Assembly: GCA_045590715.1 (NCBI GenBank)
Contig: JAZNRO010000049.1
Span: 1 to 64,000 of the forward strand
Length of the DNA stretch: 64,000 nt
From: RGIG5579 sp045590715
Lineage (GTDB): Bacteria; Bacillota; Clostridia; Oscillospirales; SIG627
Reading direction: 5' to 3'
Below the pieces are notes generated by a model. That model saw only the letters and a list, made by a program, of their open reading frames with translations. It was not told the origin of the DNA and did no database searches. Below are positions 41,312 to 49,640 of the stretch, in pieces. Position 1 is the stretch's first letter; each line of letters begins with the position of its first letter. Position numbers and translations under genes: made by a program.

Positions 41312-44172
41312 GCGAATACCACCTCCCCGTTAGTTTCAAAGGCTTTCTCTCTGCCGTACTCAATAAGTTTATTAAAGATATCTTCCTCGCCGAGTTTCAC
41401 GGTGAGTTTGATATTTCCACCGCCACCGCCGATCTTGTCGCCGATCTTGGACGCTAGCTGGTCGATCCAGCCTGTATTACGTTCCAGAGGCATTACCGCC
41501 TCTTTACCAGCTTCACCGATCATAGCGTAAGTCGGTCTATCTACGATACCGCCCTGTGCCAGTTTCGGTACCTCCAGCAGAGTAAGTTTGCTGATCTCTA
41601 CGCCGGGGATCTTGTTAATAATACCAATCGCAAAGTTAATGGCTTTGAGAAAGCCGTTAATTTTACCGATCACTTTTTCAAGTATCCCGTTAACCGCAGA
41701 TTTCACCGCGCCAGACACAGCGTCACCGACTTTTTTACCGATATCTTTGAAAAAATTACCGATATCAGCAAACACGTCTTTAATGCCTTGACACAAATTA
41801 CTAAACCACTTTTTAATCTTGGTACCAGTAGACTCGTATTTGTGCGGATCCATACCGTCTTTGATACTGGCGGGAAGGTCTGTCATAAACGTCTTTTGCG
41901 CGTCGTCGCTCATTTCACTCATGCTCTTGGAAATAAGCTCACGCGCCTCGTCTGCTGATAATTCGCCTTTTTCAAAAGCGTCCACTACTGATTTTTTGAA
42001 ATCGTCGTAGTTTCCGCTTTCCTTGGCAAGCGCTAGCTGGTTTTCGTAAGAGGCGATAGTCTCGGCTTTTTTGGCGGCGTTAAATTCCTCGGTTGACTTT
42101 TTCAAGTCTTTTTGTTTCTGCTCGTTATCCAAATAGGCCTTATAGACCTCTTTTTGTGCGTCGGTCATATCGGCATAATCGAGCGTGCCGTTCTGTACTT
42201 GCGTATAAAGTTCCTCTCCTGTAACGCCCGCGGCTTTTTCTGCTTCTTCAAGCCGTTTCATAGAGGCCTCGGCCGCGTCTACTGCGCTGATATAATTGTT
42301 TTCTGCCTCTTTTGCTCTCTCTTTGGCCGCTGTCAAGTTTTCTTGCGCCTCTTGAACAGACATAATGGCGGGTTCCTCTAAAAGAATAGCCGCGACGAAA
42401 CCAGCAACGAGGGCCGTTACACCTACGATAGCCGAAACAAGAGTGTGAACACCAGCGGTCGCAAGGCCAACGGCAATGGCGATGGCACCGCCGATAATAA
42501 GTATCGTGTTTTGTAACGTAGGCCCGTTGGCGATAAAGTCTTTTACGCCTACCACCATCAAGGCTATACCGCCTACAACGGCGGCAATACCAGCGACTAT
42601 GGGCGCTAGAGTCGTATTAAATGGCTTGATCGCAAAATACAAGCCTACCGCGGCGGCAGTTACACCGCCGATCATAAGCGCGAAGTTCTTCCAGTCCAGT
42701 CCGTTGATCCAAGCGTCAAAGACGCCGTATGCAAAAGCGACAATACCCGCGGTCGCCGCAATAGCACCGCCAAGCGAAGTAAATTTGTCCCCCGTTGTTA
42801 GAGCGTCAAGCACGTCGGAAACCCCAAACAAGTCGCCCATCATTTGGAAAAAACCAAGATTACCAGGGTTTAAGAAAAAGCCGAGCACTGTTTTTGAGAT
42901 TTTCCATAACGCGAGAGCGGTACCTACAGAGGCTACCAAAGTTAGAAACTCTTTCATTTTGCCGTACAATTCGTCTACTTTGCCCGATACGGAAGAAGTG
43001 GCAGAGTCCCACCCGCTGGTGTTCCATTCGGATACTTCCAAATTACTGATCGTGGAGTCGTCGTCAGATCCGCTACTCTTGTTTTCGGTTAGCACGTTCA
43101 TCTCGTCAAACCCAGCCAAGCTTTTAAGTGTCTTGCTCAAGCCTTTAGCGGATTTATTAGCGTTTTTATTTGAATTATCAAGATTTTTTACAGAGTCGTT
43201 GACACTATCAACGGCTTTGTTTGCTGAATTTGTGTCGATTATGTTTTTTCCACCAAACAACTTGCTCACAGAGTTTACCGCCCAGATACACGCTTTTACG
43301 AACGCGGTAACGTATGGTACCGCGCTGTTTATCGCCTTTACGATATTTTGGAAAAAACCAGCTATATTAGAACGTCCTATCGCGTTAATGATATCAGCGA
43401 TACCTCTTGTTAAGGCTGTTTTGACGTTCGTAATAGACGTTCCAATACCACCAGTAGCGCCGCGCGCTTGCTCCTCAAAACTAGCAAATCCCGCCACGCC
43501 CTCGGTGTTGAGTCTGTGTATGGTCTGCATAAACTCATTCATAGAGACGTTGCCGTTTCGCAGTTCCTCGCCGAGCTGTGACGAATTGGCGTAGCCCATA
43601 GCGACAGCGACTTGTTTCAGCTGTGCTGGCATAGCCGTCATAGCGGTACGCCACTCCATCATATCGGGCTTGCCTTTTGCGTAAGCCTGTGATAATTGCT
43701 CCAGCGCCGACGTTTGAATTTGCTGACTTGCACCACCCGCCAAAATGGCGTTATTAAGGGCCAGAAACATATCAGTACTAGCCTTTACGTTTCCGTTTAC
43801 ACTTGTAAACTTTTGTACCGCGCCTACGGCAGAGTCCAGAGTAGTGGGTAGCCCAGTCAGTTTGTCACTCAAACGTTTCATTGACTCGTCGGCGTCGTCG
43901 GTTGATACGCCCAAGTTACCCATAACCTTTGAAAAATTATTTATGGTGTCTGCTCTCTGTATAGCGCTGTCTAAATTGCTACTTATAGCCCGTATGCCAG
44001 AGCTTACGGTTTTCATAATAAGGTTGCTTTTTAGAAAGCTCTTTGTCATACTGGTCGAGAATTTGTTCGTGTTTTTAGTAACGTCGTTTAGCCTACCTTG
44101 CACCGCGCTTATTTCTTTTTTCAGCTGGGTAGTGTTTGCCGTTATCAACACTTGCAATTCATCAATAGTCAT
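41308..44172 (-). CDS. Phage tail tape measure protein
   Basis: A 954-residue tape measure that sets tail length and passes into the cell during DNA entry. N-terminal helical part (QLKKEISAVQGRLNDVTK), the typical TMP_2 region (GVSTDDADESMKRLSDKL, WRTAMTAMPAQLKQVA), a central hydrophobic block (about 410-600) with several membrane-spanning stretches, a charged coiled coil, and a Gly-rich C-terminus. By the common rule of about 1.5 angstrom per residue, the tail would be near 140 nm (inference). The start follows GGGAGGTGTTAT, inside the end of the chaperone frame. Confidence 0.9.
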   Translation of the reverse strand: MTIDELQVLITANTTQLKKEISAVQGRLNDVTKNTNKFSTSMTKSFLKSNLIMKTVSSGIRAISSNLDSAIQRADTINNFSKVMGNLGVSTDDADESMKRLSDKLTGLPTTLDSAVGAVQKFTSVNGNVKASTDMFLALNNAILAGGASQQIQTSALEQLSQAYAKGKPDMMEWRTAMTAMPAQLKQVAVAMGYANSSQLGEELRNGNVSMNEFMQTIHRLNTEGVAGFASFEEQARGATGGIGTSITNVKTALTRGIADIINAIGRSNIAGFFQNIVKAINSAVPYVTAFVKACIWAVNSVSKLFGGKNIIDTNSANKAVDSVNDSVKNLDNSNKNANKSAKGLSKTLKSLAGFDEMNVLTENKSSGSDDDSTISNLEVSEWNTSGWDSATSSVSGKVDELYGKMKEFLTLVASVGTALALWKISKTVLGFFLNPGNLGFFQMMGDLFGVSDVLDALTTGDKFTSLGGAIAATAGIVAFAYGVFDAWINGLDWKNFALMIGGVTAAAVGLYFAIKPFNTTLAPIVAGIAAVVGGIALMVVGVKDFIANGPTLQNTILIIGGAIAIAVGLATAGVHTLVSAIVGVTALVAGFVAAILLEEPAIMSVQEAQENLTAAKERAKEAENNYISAVDAAEASMKRLEEAEKAAGVTGEELYTQVQNGTLDYADMTDAQKEVYKAYLDNEQKQKDLKKSTEEFNAAKKAETIASYENQLALAKESGNYDDFKKSVVDAFEKGELSADEARELISKSMSEMSDDAQKTFMTDLPASIKDGMDPHKYESTGTKIKKWFSNLCQGIKDVFADIGNFFKDIGKKVGDAVSGAVKSAVNGILEKVIGKINGFLKAINFAIGIINKIPGVEISKLTLLEVPKLAQGGIVDRPTYAMIGEAGKEAVMPLERNTGWIDQLASKIGDKIGGGGGNIKLTVKLGEEDIFNKLIEYGREKAFETNGEVVFA

Positions 44173-44847
44173 TTTTTATAACACCTCCCATCTTTATAGT
44201 GTTGCGACGGGCTTGGCGTTCCATTTCCTCGTCCGTCATTGGCCTCAAGTCGGTGTTGTTTTCCAGAAAAGGCTTTGAAGGGTATTTTTTGGGATTGTTA
44301 AACGCATAGGCGATATACTTACCCAGCAAATAATTAAAAGAGTCTTGCTCTTTGATCCTTGCCTGTTCCTTTTCGTTAAATACTTGGATATGTTTAGCCC
44401 ATTGTTTCGGGTTTAGGCTCCAGAAATAATGGAGATCTAGCCCTATCATAAGAGCGTCGCTCTCCGTTTCGCGCCACATATCACCAAAGTATCTGGATTT
44501 TACAGGGAGTTCGAGATTTCCTCGGTCACTTGGGCCTGTCGTTTCGTCTTGTACTCTCTCAATTTCTCCATGTCGAGATCCCTCGATAAAAAACCCCCTT
44601 TGATTAAGGCCTCCATGATATCCATAACAAGCTCGTCCTTGTCTTTTTCCTCCAAATAAGCGTCAATAGCGCTTACCGCTACGGCTTTGCTTACGCCGTG
44701 GTTGCCGTTATCATCAACAAGCCCTTTCTGGACAAATAAAATCAAGGTACCAATAGTGGTATCCGAAATACAGTTTTCAATAGGCGCTTTCTTTGCCTGT
44801 TCGATTTCATCTACTCTTGTAGCGTTATATTTCAAATTAAGTTTCAT
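44162..44847 (-). CDS. Tail assembly chaperone gpG-gpT fusion made by -1 frameshift
   Basis: Predicted 228-residue product: codons 1-87 of the gpG-like frame, a -1 slip on T_TTT_TTA (44593-44587), then 141 codons of the downstream frame to 44162. The downstream frame is open without stops all the way from the slip site. Its first ATG (44479) has no good ribosome site, which supports frameshifting rather than independent start. This is the conserved gpG/gpGT scheme of lambda-like and other siphophages, where the rare fusion recruits the major tail protein to the tape measure. A small hairpin TCGAG/CTCGA follows the slip site at once. Confidence 0.78.
44500..44847 (-). CDS. Tail assembly chaperone, gpG-like
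   Basis: A 115-residue mainly helical protein beginning MKLNLKYNATRVDEIEQA. It is the unshifted product of the chaperone pair and lies between the major tail protein and the tape measure genes. The start at 44847 is chosen because GGAGGATATT precedes it; a start 15 bases upstream would place that site inside the gene. It holds the slippery heptamer at codons 86-87. Confidence 0.8.
   Translation of the reverse strand: MKLNLKYNATRVDEIEQAKKAPIENCISDTTIGTLILFVQKGLVDDNGNHGVSKAVAVSAIDAYLEEKDKDELVMDIMEALIKGGFLSRDLDMEKLREYKTKRQAQVTEEISNSL
44587..44593 (-). promoter_or_regulatory. Programmed -1 ribosomal frameshift site
   Basis: Minus-strand T TTT TTA, in the X_XXY_YYZ register of the gpG-like frame (codon boundary at 44592). 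Immediately 3' is a short inverted repeat TCGAG-GGAT-CTCGA. The -1 frame from here is open into the downstream frame. Confidence 0.8.
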
Positions 44848-44871
44848 AATATCCTCCGTCAATTTAGTAGA

Positions 44872-44905
44872 AAAAATAGGGCGATCTTATGAAAAGACCG
44901 CCCGT
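44872..44905 (-). terminator. Internal attenuator after the major tail protein gene
   Basis: Stem GGGCG-n-TCTT/AAGA-n-CGCCC with one mismatch, followed on the minus strand by TATTTTTTC. It lies in the short gap between the major tail gene and the chaperone gene, so it probably lowers rather than stops transcription of downstream tail genes. Confidence 0.6.
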
Positions 44906-44911
44906 TTTAGG

Positions 44912-45337
44912 TTATGCTGTTGCTTTTGCGTAAACAGGCTTTCCGCTTACACGGATAGTCGCAGAGAAGGTAGCCAGACCGTCGGGGGTCTTTTCACCGT
45001 CTTTGAAAGACTTAACAAAGCCAGAGAAAGTCCAAGTGGCTCCGCTGGGGTAAGCAACTTTCCATTTCTCCAAAGACTGGCTTTCAGCAAGAGCGAGCAT
45101 TTTTTCAACGTTTGCTTCGTCCTTGATATTACCAGCCAGAGAAACTTCGCCAGCGTCTTTGGAGCCAGCGATAAACTCTTTGTAGTTGTTGGGGCTATCC
45201 AGATCGGTAGCGTCGATTTCTTCGCTTTCTACACCGATTTCTCCGATAGAAGTAAGGTTGGCGATCTTCAGATCTTCGCCTTCGTCGCCACTCTTGATTT
45301 TGGTAAGGGTAGTACCCATAGTTCTGGTTGCGGGCAT
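44912..45337 (-). CDS. Phage major tail protein
   Basis: A 141-residue beta-rich protein of the siphovirus tail tube type (MPATRTMGTTLTKI, EEIDATDLDSPNNYKEFI, WTFSGFVKSFKDG). It forms the stacked hexamers of the tail tube. Its position after the tail completion gene and before the chaperones fits. Compact size without the extra Ig-like domain found in some phages. Ribosome site AAAGGAGGAC. Confidence 0.85.
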   Translation of the reverse strand: MPATRTMGTTLTKIKSGDEGEDLKIANLTSIGEIGVESEEIDATDLDSPNNYKEFIAGSKDAGEVSLAGNIKDEANVEKMLALAESQSLEKWKVAYPSGATWTFSGFVKSFKDGEKTPDGLATFSATIRVSGKPVYAKATA

Positions 45338-45351
45338 ATTCTGTCCTCCTT

Positions 45352-45684
45352 TTATACTGTTTTGGAAAATCTGTTAACCACGTGGTGCAGATTTCCAGCG
45401 TTTGGAACGTCGTTTGAGAACGACATAATATATTTGTTGGATCTCATTATTTCCTCAACTTCGGAAAGTACCGCACTGGCCGTTACGCTATCATCGGCCC
45501 AAATATCTACTTGAATTTCGATATCTTGGCTAGAAATAGCCCCGTCCAGATCAGCAGTAATAGCGTTGTTACCCACCTTGAAAATAACGGCGGGCAAATC
45601 AGTAAATACAGCGGGTTGAGTCTGCGCTACGAAATAGGGCAGAGCTTTCAAACTGTTATATACGTCTGTCTTTGGTAAATACAT
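45352..45684 (-). CDS. Phage tail completion/terminator protein (DUF3168-like)
   Basis: A 110-residue protein (MYLPKTDVYNSLKALPYFV, IEIQVDIWADDSVTASAV, VNRFSKTV). The alternating beta/helix pattern and the place between the gp10-like gene and the major tail protein match the tail terminator that caps the tube and joins it to the head. Not distinctive enough for certainty. Confidence 0.72.
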   Translation of the reverse strand: MYLPKTDVYNSLKALPYFVAQTQPAVFTDLPAVIFKVGNNAITADLDGAISSQDIEIQVDIWADDSVTASAVLSEVEEIMRSNKYIMSFSNDVPNAGNLHHVVNRFSKTV

Positions 45685-45687
45685 GGG

Positions 45688-46170
45688 TTATTGACCTCCT
45701 TTGCAGTTTTCTTTCAGCTTTGAGTTAACACCTTCGCGAAAGATCTTTTTTATGGTTTTCTCGTTTTCTTTCAAGGCGGGGTACATATACGGCTGGGCCA
45801 CTTGACCCTTGGTATATATCCACTCGCCCTTGTCCTCGTCAAAGTAGGCCCACCCCTTATTTTTATACTCTGGGGTAAAGCCCTCTACTTGGTACGGGTA
45901 AGTACCGTTACCAGTAATACCCGTTCCAAATTCAACATAGGGAGCGTGTTCTACGTTGGTATAAACACGCCCCTGTAATTCTTTTCCTGTATCTTTGACT
46001 TGCATGTGAATACTGTCTGCCAACTGGCCCGTATCTACGGGAGCCAGCGCCTTTGCTTGGCCGTGTACCAGCGCTGTGGCTTTGTTCATTGCCGTCCGGA
46101 GTTCCATATTTGCGATCTTATTAAAGCGTTTCGTAAGGGTGTCAACGCCCTTTATGCTTACCTTCGCCAA
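45688..46170 (-). CDS. HK97 gp10-like head-tail joining protein
   Basis: A 160-residue protein with the gp10 family pattern: helical start (GVDTLTKRFNKIANMELRTA), ALAPVDTGQLADSI, then YTNVEHAPYVEFGTG. This family makes part of the head-tail connector in HK97-like phages. It overlaps the preceding connector gene by 13 bases. Three bases separate its stop from the next start. Confidence 0.87.
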   Translation of the reverse strand: MAKVSIKGVDTLTKRFNKIANMELRTAMNKATALVHGQAKALAPVDTGQLADSIHMQVKDTGKELQGRVYTNVEHAPYVEFGTGITGNGTYPYQVEGFTPEYKNKGWAYFDEDKGEWIYTKGQVAQPYMYPALKENEKTIKKIFREGVNSKLKENCKGGQ

Positions 46171-46499
46171 ATAGCGCCCAAAACGAGCGTGTGACTATCA
46201 CGGGTATATATACCCTTCACCTCATACAGAACACCGTCGTAGCTGATAATATCGCTCTTGGTAAGCCCTGTATAATCGGTGGAAATAGATATATTTACCT
46301 TGTAGTCCAGCCCGTAGTCCTCTTGGATTTTTTCACAGTTTGAAAAGTTTACGTTGCCCTTGAATTTTTCTTTTTCGGTGTAGCCGAGCGTTTTCACGCC
46401 TCCTTCTGCGTCCTTTTCGGTACGCTTATCCATTAAGTGGATCTCTTTATCGTAAAACGTCTTGGCTATTGCCGTTTTCATCGCTTGCGGGATAAACAA
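46158..46499 (-). CDS. Phage head closure/head-tail adaptor protein
   Basis: A 113-residue beta-rich protein with a head-closure look (MDKRTEKDAEGGV, DIISYDGVLYEVKGIY). The start is probably the TTG at 46499: AGGAGG lies 7 bases upstream, whereas the next ATG is 18 bases further in. It overlaps the connector gene upstream by 53 bases and the gp10-like gene downstream by 13 bases, typical of tight phage packing. Confidence 0.72.
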   Translation of the reverse strand: MFIPQAMKTAIAKTFYDKEIHLMDKRTEKDAEGGVKTLGYTEKEKFKGNVNFSNCEKIQEDYGLDYKVNISISTDYTGLTKSDIISYDGVLYEVKGIYTRDSHTLVLGAIWRR

Positions 46500-46890
46500 C
46501 TGTAACCCTCCTATATCTACTCAATAACGCAGTAAACCCAGTGAACAGCTCGTCGTCGGTGGCCGTTGTAAAGTACCTTGTTACCTCGTTGGCGTAAGAT
46601 ACAGACTGCCCGTTGTCGCTCACGCTGGAAATAGCGCGATCCACCTCCGCTACGTTGTTTTTGGTCCGTTCAAGTGTTTTGATACACCGCGCAAGTCCTG
46701 TGTTTACAATATTCGCAAGAATACGCTCCAGTTTTGCGGGGATCGTTTCGCGGTTTAGATAGATCTGTACCCGATCCAGCGTTTCACCAATTACGAAATC
46801 AAGCAGCCCGCTATTGGTCTGGTCGACCTCGTCAATATTGGCGTTAATGATCTTTAAGTATTCTTTGATCTTTGCTTTCGTTGCGTCCAT
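46447..46890 (-). CDS. Phage head-tail connector protein
   Basis: A 147-residue mainly helical protein (MDATKAKIKEYLKIINANID, AKLERILANIVNTGLARCIK). It resembles the gp6/gp15-type head completion adaptor that sits under the portal. First of four overlapping connector genes. The C-terminal 50 residues share sequence space with the start of the next gene. Confidence 0.72.
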   Translation of the reverse strand: MDATKAKIKEYLKIINANIDEVDQTNSGLLDFVIGETLDRVQIYLNRETIPAKLERILANIVNTGLARCIKTLERTKNNVAEVDRAISSVSDNGQSVSYANEVTRYFTTATDDELFTGFTALLSRYRRVTVVYPASDENGNSQDVLR

Positions 46891-46921
46891 ACTAACACCC
46901 CCTTTACGTAGTTATTGGCGC

Positions 46922-47068
46922 TTATTTGCCCTTTGCGGGCTTTTTCGGTTTATCCTCGGCCTTTTCTTCGACGCGCTTGTAAACGTCGCTGTGTTTCAAA
47001 TATTGAGGGATCAAGGAGTCGTTTTTCACGTCCTCCACGATCCCCGTTACCTTGTGCTTAAATTTCAT
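46922..47068 (-). CDS. Small basic phage protein between capsid and connector genes
   Basis: A 48-residue protein starting MKFKHKVTGIVEDVKN and ending in a Lys/Pro-rich tail (KPKKPAKGK). The ATG at 47068 has AAAGGTG upstream. Small proteins with a beta start and Lys-rich end are common just after the major capsid gene in clostridial phages, possibly a head decoration or connector stabiliser. A similar Lys/Pro-rich tail ends the 44-residue protein at 54179-54313. Confidence 0.6.
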   Translation of the reverse strand: MKFKHKVTGIVEDVKNDSLIPQYLKHSDVYKRVEEKAEDKPKKPAKGK

Positions 47069-47108
47069 ACCTACACCTTTTGACTTTTCTTATGGTTGCT
47101 ATTGTTTC

Positions 47109-47933
47109 TTAAAAAGTATCAGCGTACTTGATAAGATCGGGCATTACAGCCTTGGTACCCTTGGAGAAGAACAGTTCCAGCGCGATATTGTTGGAAAGAG
47201 GGATCTTCTCTGCGTCGTATTCATCGGTGGTAACCAGCTGTGCAACAGCGCCCTCGATCATAGCGATAGCGGGCTTGGTCTGTCTGTGGTTAGAGAAGAT
47301 ACGTACCTTGTGGAACAGTTCTTCTGCCAGACCGCTTACGCTGTTAGGTACAGAGTCGATATAGTTCTGTACTGCGGAATATACAGCGGGGGAAACGGTA
47401 ACAACGATCATATCGCGGTCTACACCGTCTACGTAGTCGTTCTTGGTAGTTTCAACTGCGAGGATCAGTTCCTCCAGTTTTTCTGCCACGGTTTCCTTGG
47501 TCAGTTCTACCTTGGTACCTTCTTTTTCAGCGCAAGCGAAAAATTCGCCGTCCAGATAAGCGATCATACGCTTAACGTGGTTAGCCTTTCTCTTTTCAGC
47601 CATACCAGCAAGGCCGAAGAGCTTAACGTCCTTTTTGGACAGTTCTTCTACGATTTCCTTGTCGGTATCAACGGATACGGTTACTTTACCGCCGTTGTCA
47701 AGGCCATTGCCTTTACCGCCAGCGCGAGCGGTACCGAGATCGTCTACGATAGCGTTCTTAAAACGGTTGATTTCAACGGTACCAGTGGTAGCGTCGCCGC
47801 TGTAATTCTTGTTTTTGATCTGTTCGGAGATCGCGCCTTTCTGTACGGCCTCGATTACTGCGCCGTAGGTTTCAGCGAGCTTGTCTTTGGTTTCTCCGTT
47901 TACGAAAATATTCAATGCGTCCTGTCTTGCCAT
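47109..47933 (-). CDS. Phage major capsid protein
   Basis: A 274-residue protein with an HK97-like core: N-terminal arm (MARQDALNIFVNGETKDKLA), E-loop region around residue 60, and a peripheral domain with VVTVSPAVYSAVQNYI and a C-terminal NNIALELFFSKGTKAVMP. It follows the scaffold gene by 33 bases and is the most abundant head protein. No separate protease gene is seen, consistent with a scaffold-dependent head without maturation protease. Confidence 0.85.
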   Translation of the reverse strand: MARQDALNIFVNGETKDKLAETYGAVIEAVQKGAISEQIKNKNYSGDATTGTVEINRFKNAIVDDLGTARAGGKGNGLDNGGKVTVSVDTDKEIVEELSKKDVKLFGLAGMAEKRKANHVKRMIAYLDGEFFACAEKEGTKVELTKETVAEKLEELILAVETTKNDYVDGVDRDMIVVTVSPAVYSAVQNYIDSVPNSVSGLAEELFHKVRIFSNHRQTKPAIAMIEGAVAQLVTTDEYDAEKIPLSNNIALELFFSKGTKAVMPDLIKYADTF

Positions 47934-47966
47934 TATAAAATCACACTCCTTTTGTATTTTTAGGCA

Positions 47967-48494
47967 TTAAAAAGCCGACATAACCTTTTTAGGCTTGTCG
48001 GTGTTGGTGTTGGTATTAGAAAAGTCGGTCGGTGGTGTGCCTTTCAGCTTGTCGGTTACGCCATTTTCTACTGACTTGTTGTAGGTTTTAGCCAGTCTTT
48101 CGATGTTTTCTTTAGTCTTGGTTTCGTCAAGATCCACGACGAAATCTACTAAATCTGTGGGGATATTCTTCTGCGCCAGCAGTTCCTGTGCGATCAAGCG
48201 TCTTTCTCGGAGGGTAATAGCGTCCTCGCGTTCTTTCAGCTCTTTCTCACGTTTTGCCTTTGCCTCGCTTTCACGTTCGTCAGCTGTCAACTGGGCCTGT
48301 CTGCGTTCCTCGGCGATCGCTTGGGCTACTGCGTCTTTGATAGCCTGTTCACCTTTGCGCTTTTCCTCGCCACGGATCTTTCCAGCCAAAGCGTCAAGAT
48401 CTGCCTGTGTGAAAGTTTTTCCAGCGTTGTTGTCCTCGTTGGTAACTGCGGGTGCTGTGTCCACAGTTTGAGTAATGGTTTTGTTATCGTCCAT
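47967..48494 (-). CDS. Phage scaffold protein (DUF4355-like)
   Basis: A 175-residue, very charged helical protein (long KREKELKEREDAITLRERRL coil) with an acidic, Thr/Asn-rich start and a Lys-rich end KPKKVMSAF. This is the scaffold (gp20-like) type that precedes the major capsid gene and guides procapsid assembly. Start follows AAGGAGTTATCA. A terminator lies upstream, separating it from the metallophosphoesterase gene. Confidence 0.85.
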   Translation of the reverse strand: MDDNKTITQTVDTAPAVTNEDNNAGKTFTQADLDALAGKIRGEEKRKGEQAIKDAVAQAIAEERRQAQLTADERESEAKAKREKELKEREDAITLRERRLIAQELLAQKNIPTDLVDFVVDLDETKTKENIERLAKTYNKSVENGVTDKLKGTPPTDFSNTNTNTDKPKKVMSAF

Positions 48495-48531
48495 TGATAA
48501 CTCCTTTCCTCGTTTTACGCCCGTCGGCTAA

Positions 48532-48547
48532 AATGTATGAAAAAAGC
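48532..48547. repeat. 16-bp direct repeat, left copy, flanking the metallophosphoesterase gene
   Basis: AATGTATGAAAAAAGC here is identical to 49369-49384. Each copy forms the T-rich tail and first stem bases of a minus-strand terminator. The pair brackets the metallophosphoesterase gene. Confidence 0.85.
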
Positions 48548-48575
48548 GCTGTGTTTGATAACATAGCGCTTAAAT
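48544..48575 (-). terminator. Terminator between the metallophosphoesterase and scaffold genes
   Basis: Twelve-base stem AAGCGCTGTGTT/AACATAGCGCTT with one wobble pair and a TGAT loop, followed on the minus strand by TTTTTTC. The T-run is part of a 16-bp sequence (48532-48547) repeated at 49369-49384. Confidence 0.8.
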
Positions 48576-48577
48576 CA

Positions 48578-49354
48578 TTATAATTTTGCGTACATTTCCT
48601 TTTTGCGCCCGTTTAAGTAAATAACAGGCGTGTCTTTGCTGTTTGGTTTAAATTCTTGCGCCTCGCCATAGCCACCGTAATTTAGGTTGCTTGACGTGTT
48701 CACGAATAACTTTGTTACATTCTGTACCGTTGAGCTACATAAATCAGTACGGAAAAAGCCCTGTTTCATAATCATACCTAGGTGGGTGTGAGAATGAATG
48801 TAGATATCCGCGTCAACGATACTCGCCATATCGGCCAGACGTATTGCTTTCGCGCCTTCTTTGCGCCCGCCACCGCTACCGTGGTTACAGTAGATCGTGT
48901 ATAACGCTGGTCTATAATTTTCGTGAGACGACATTTTGCCAAAGCGCAGAAACAACAGCGCAGACGTAGGAGAGTAGATATCCCCAAGGCCTAATTGCAT
49001 AGCCACCAGCTTGGAAATGTCGATACCCTCTTTTCTGTATGTCCTGTTCTCGTGGTTTCCGTTTGTAACACACAGGATTTTGTCCTTTATTGGTGTAAAC
49101 AGTTCCACGCCTTGCTGGATCTGGCCCATAATGTTAAATTCTCGCGCCTCAATGTCGCCGATACTGCTACGGCTGGCGTTGTCTAAAATGTCGCCGTTTA
49201 GTATGCAGTAGGCGCTCGGCGTTTCAGCCACGTATTTTATACGTTCTTTCAGCCTTGCTATGTCGCTATTGTCGTCGCCGATATGTTCATCTGCGAACGT
49301 GTGCAACTCCAGCTGTGCCAAGTCTTTTGATAGCGTCGTTTTTATTACTTTCAT
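48578..49354 (-). CDS. Phage-encoded metallophosphoesterase
   Basis: A 258-residue calcineurin-like phosphoesterase. Metal motifs are visible: DEHIGD (DxH type), NGDILDNA, TNGNHENR, CNHGSGG and IHSHTHLG. The start at 49354 follows GAGGACTAC; a longer frame upstream runs through a terminator. Homologues in phages lie between minor head and scaffold genes and are thought to process nucleic acid or nucleotides. Here terminators with a shared 16-bp repeat lie on both sides, so the gene looks like an inserted cassette with its own expression. No separate promoter was identified with confidence. Confidence 0.85.
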   Translation of the reverse strand: MKVIKTTLSKDLAQLELHTFADEHIGDDNSDIARLKERIKYVAETPSAYCILNGDILDNASRSSIGDIEAREFNIMGQIQQGVELFTPIKDKILCVTNGNHENRTYRKEGIDISKLVAMQLGLGDIYSPTSALLFLRFGKMSSHENYRPALYTIYCNHGSGGGRKEGAKAIRLADMASIVDADIYIHSHTHLGMIMKQGFFRTDLCSSTVQNVTKLFVNTSSNLNYGGYGEAQEFKPNSKDTPVIYLNGRKKEMYAKL

Positions 49355-49368
49355 GTAGTCCTCGTATG

Positions 49369-49384
49369 AATGTATGAAAAAAGC
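49369..49384. repeat. 16-bp direct repeat, right copy
   Basis: Identical to 48532-48547; see that entry. It lies just before the metallophosphoesterase start on the minus strand. Confidence 0.85.
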
Positions 49385-49408
49385 ACCCCGCAATAAGCGA
49401 CGTGCTTT
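49377..49408 (-). terminator. Terminator upstream of the metallophosphoesterase gene
   Basis: Stem AAGCAC...CGC/GCG...GTGCTT with a small internal bulge, followed on the minus strand by TTTTTTC. It lies after the 63-residue gene and would end or attenuate transcription coming from the terminase side. Confidence 0.65.
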
Positions 49409-49439
49409 AGTCAATGTAATTATTTAATTGTGAGCTATG

Positions 49440-49631
49440 TTAATTAGCGTCATAGATAGCGTCGTATAGCCGTTCTATTACCCTAAAATCGTCCGTAGGC
49501 TCGTTTTGCTTATCCAAATAGTCGGTCATAACCAAGTCGATTTCTATAAGCAAATCGCCGAGAGATAAGCCCTTATACGGTATATTGTATTTTTCCAACA
49601 GTTCGATCTGCTCTGGTGTTAACTTAACCAT
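49440..49631 (-). CDS. Small phage protein
   Basis: A 63-residue acidic, helical protein (MVKLTPEQIELLEKYNIPY, LSLGDLLIEIDLVMTDYLD). It lies between the minor head gene and a terminator. The ribosome site AGGAGGTTATA is good. No family recognised. Confidence 0.65.
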   Translation of the reverse strand: MVKLTPEQIELLEKYNIPYKGLSLGDLLIEIDLVMTDYLDKQNEPTDDFRVIERLYDAIYDAN

Positions 49632-49640
49632 TATAACCTC

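Noticed and set aside
42476..43594. Long plus-strand open frame opposite the tape measure gene
   Set aside because: Ala/Pro/Ile-rich translation typical of a reverse-strand shadow; no ribosome site.
44162..44479. Independent gene starting at the ATG at 44479
   Set aside because: No ribosome site in front, and the frame stays open up to a perfect slippery heptamer in the upstream gene; a frameshift explains it better.
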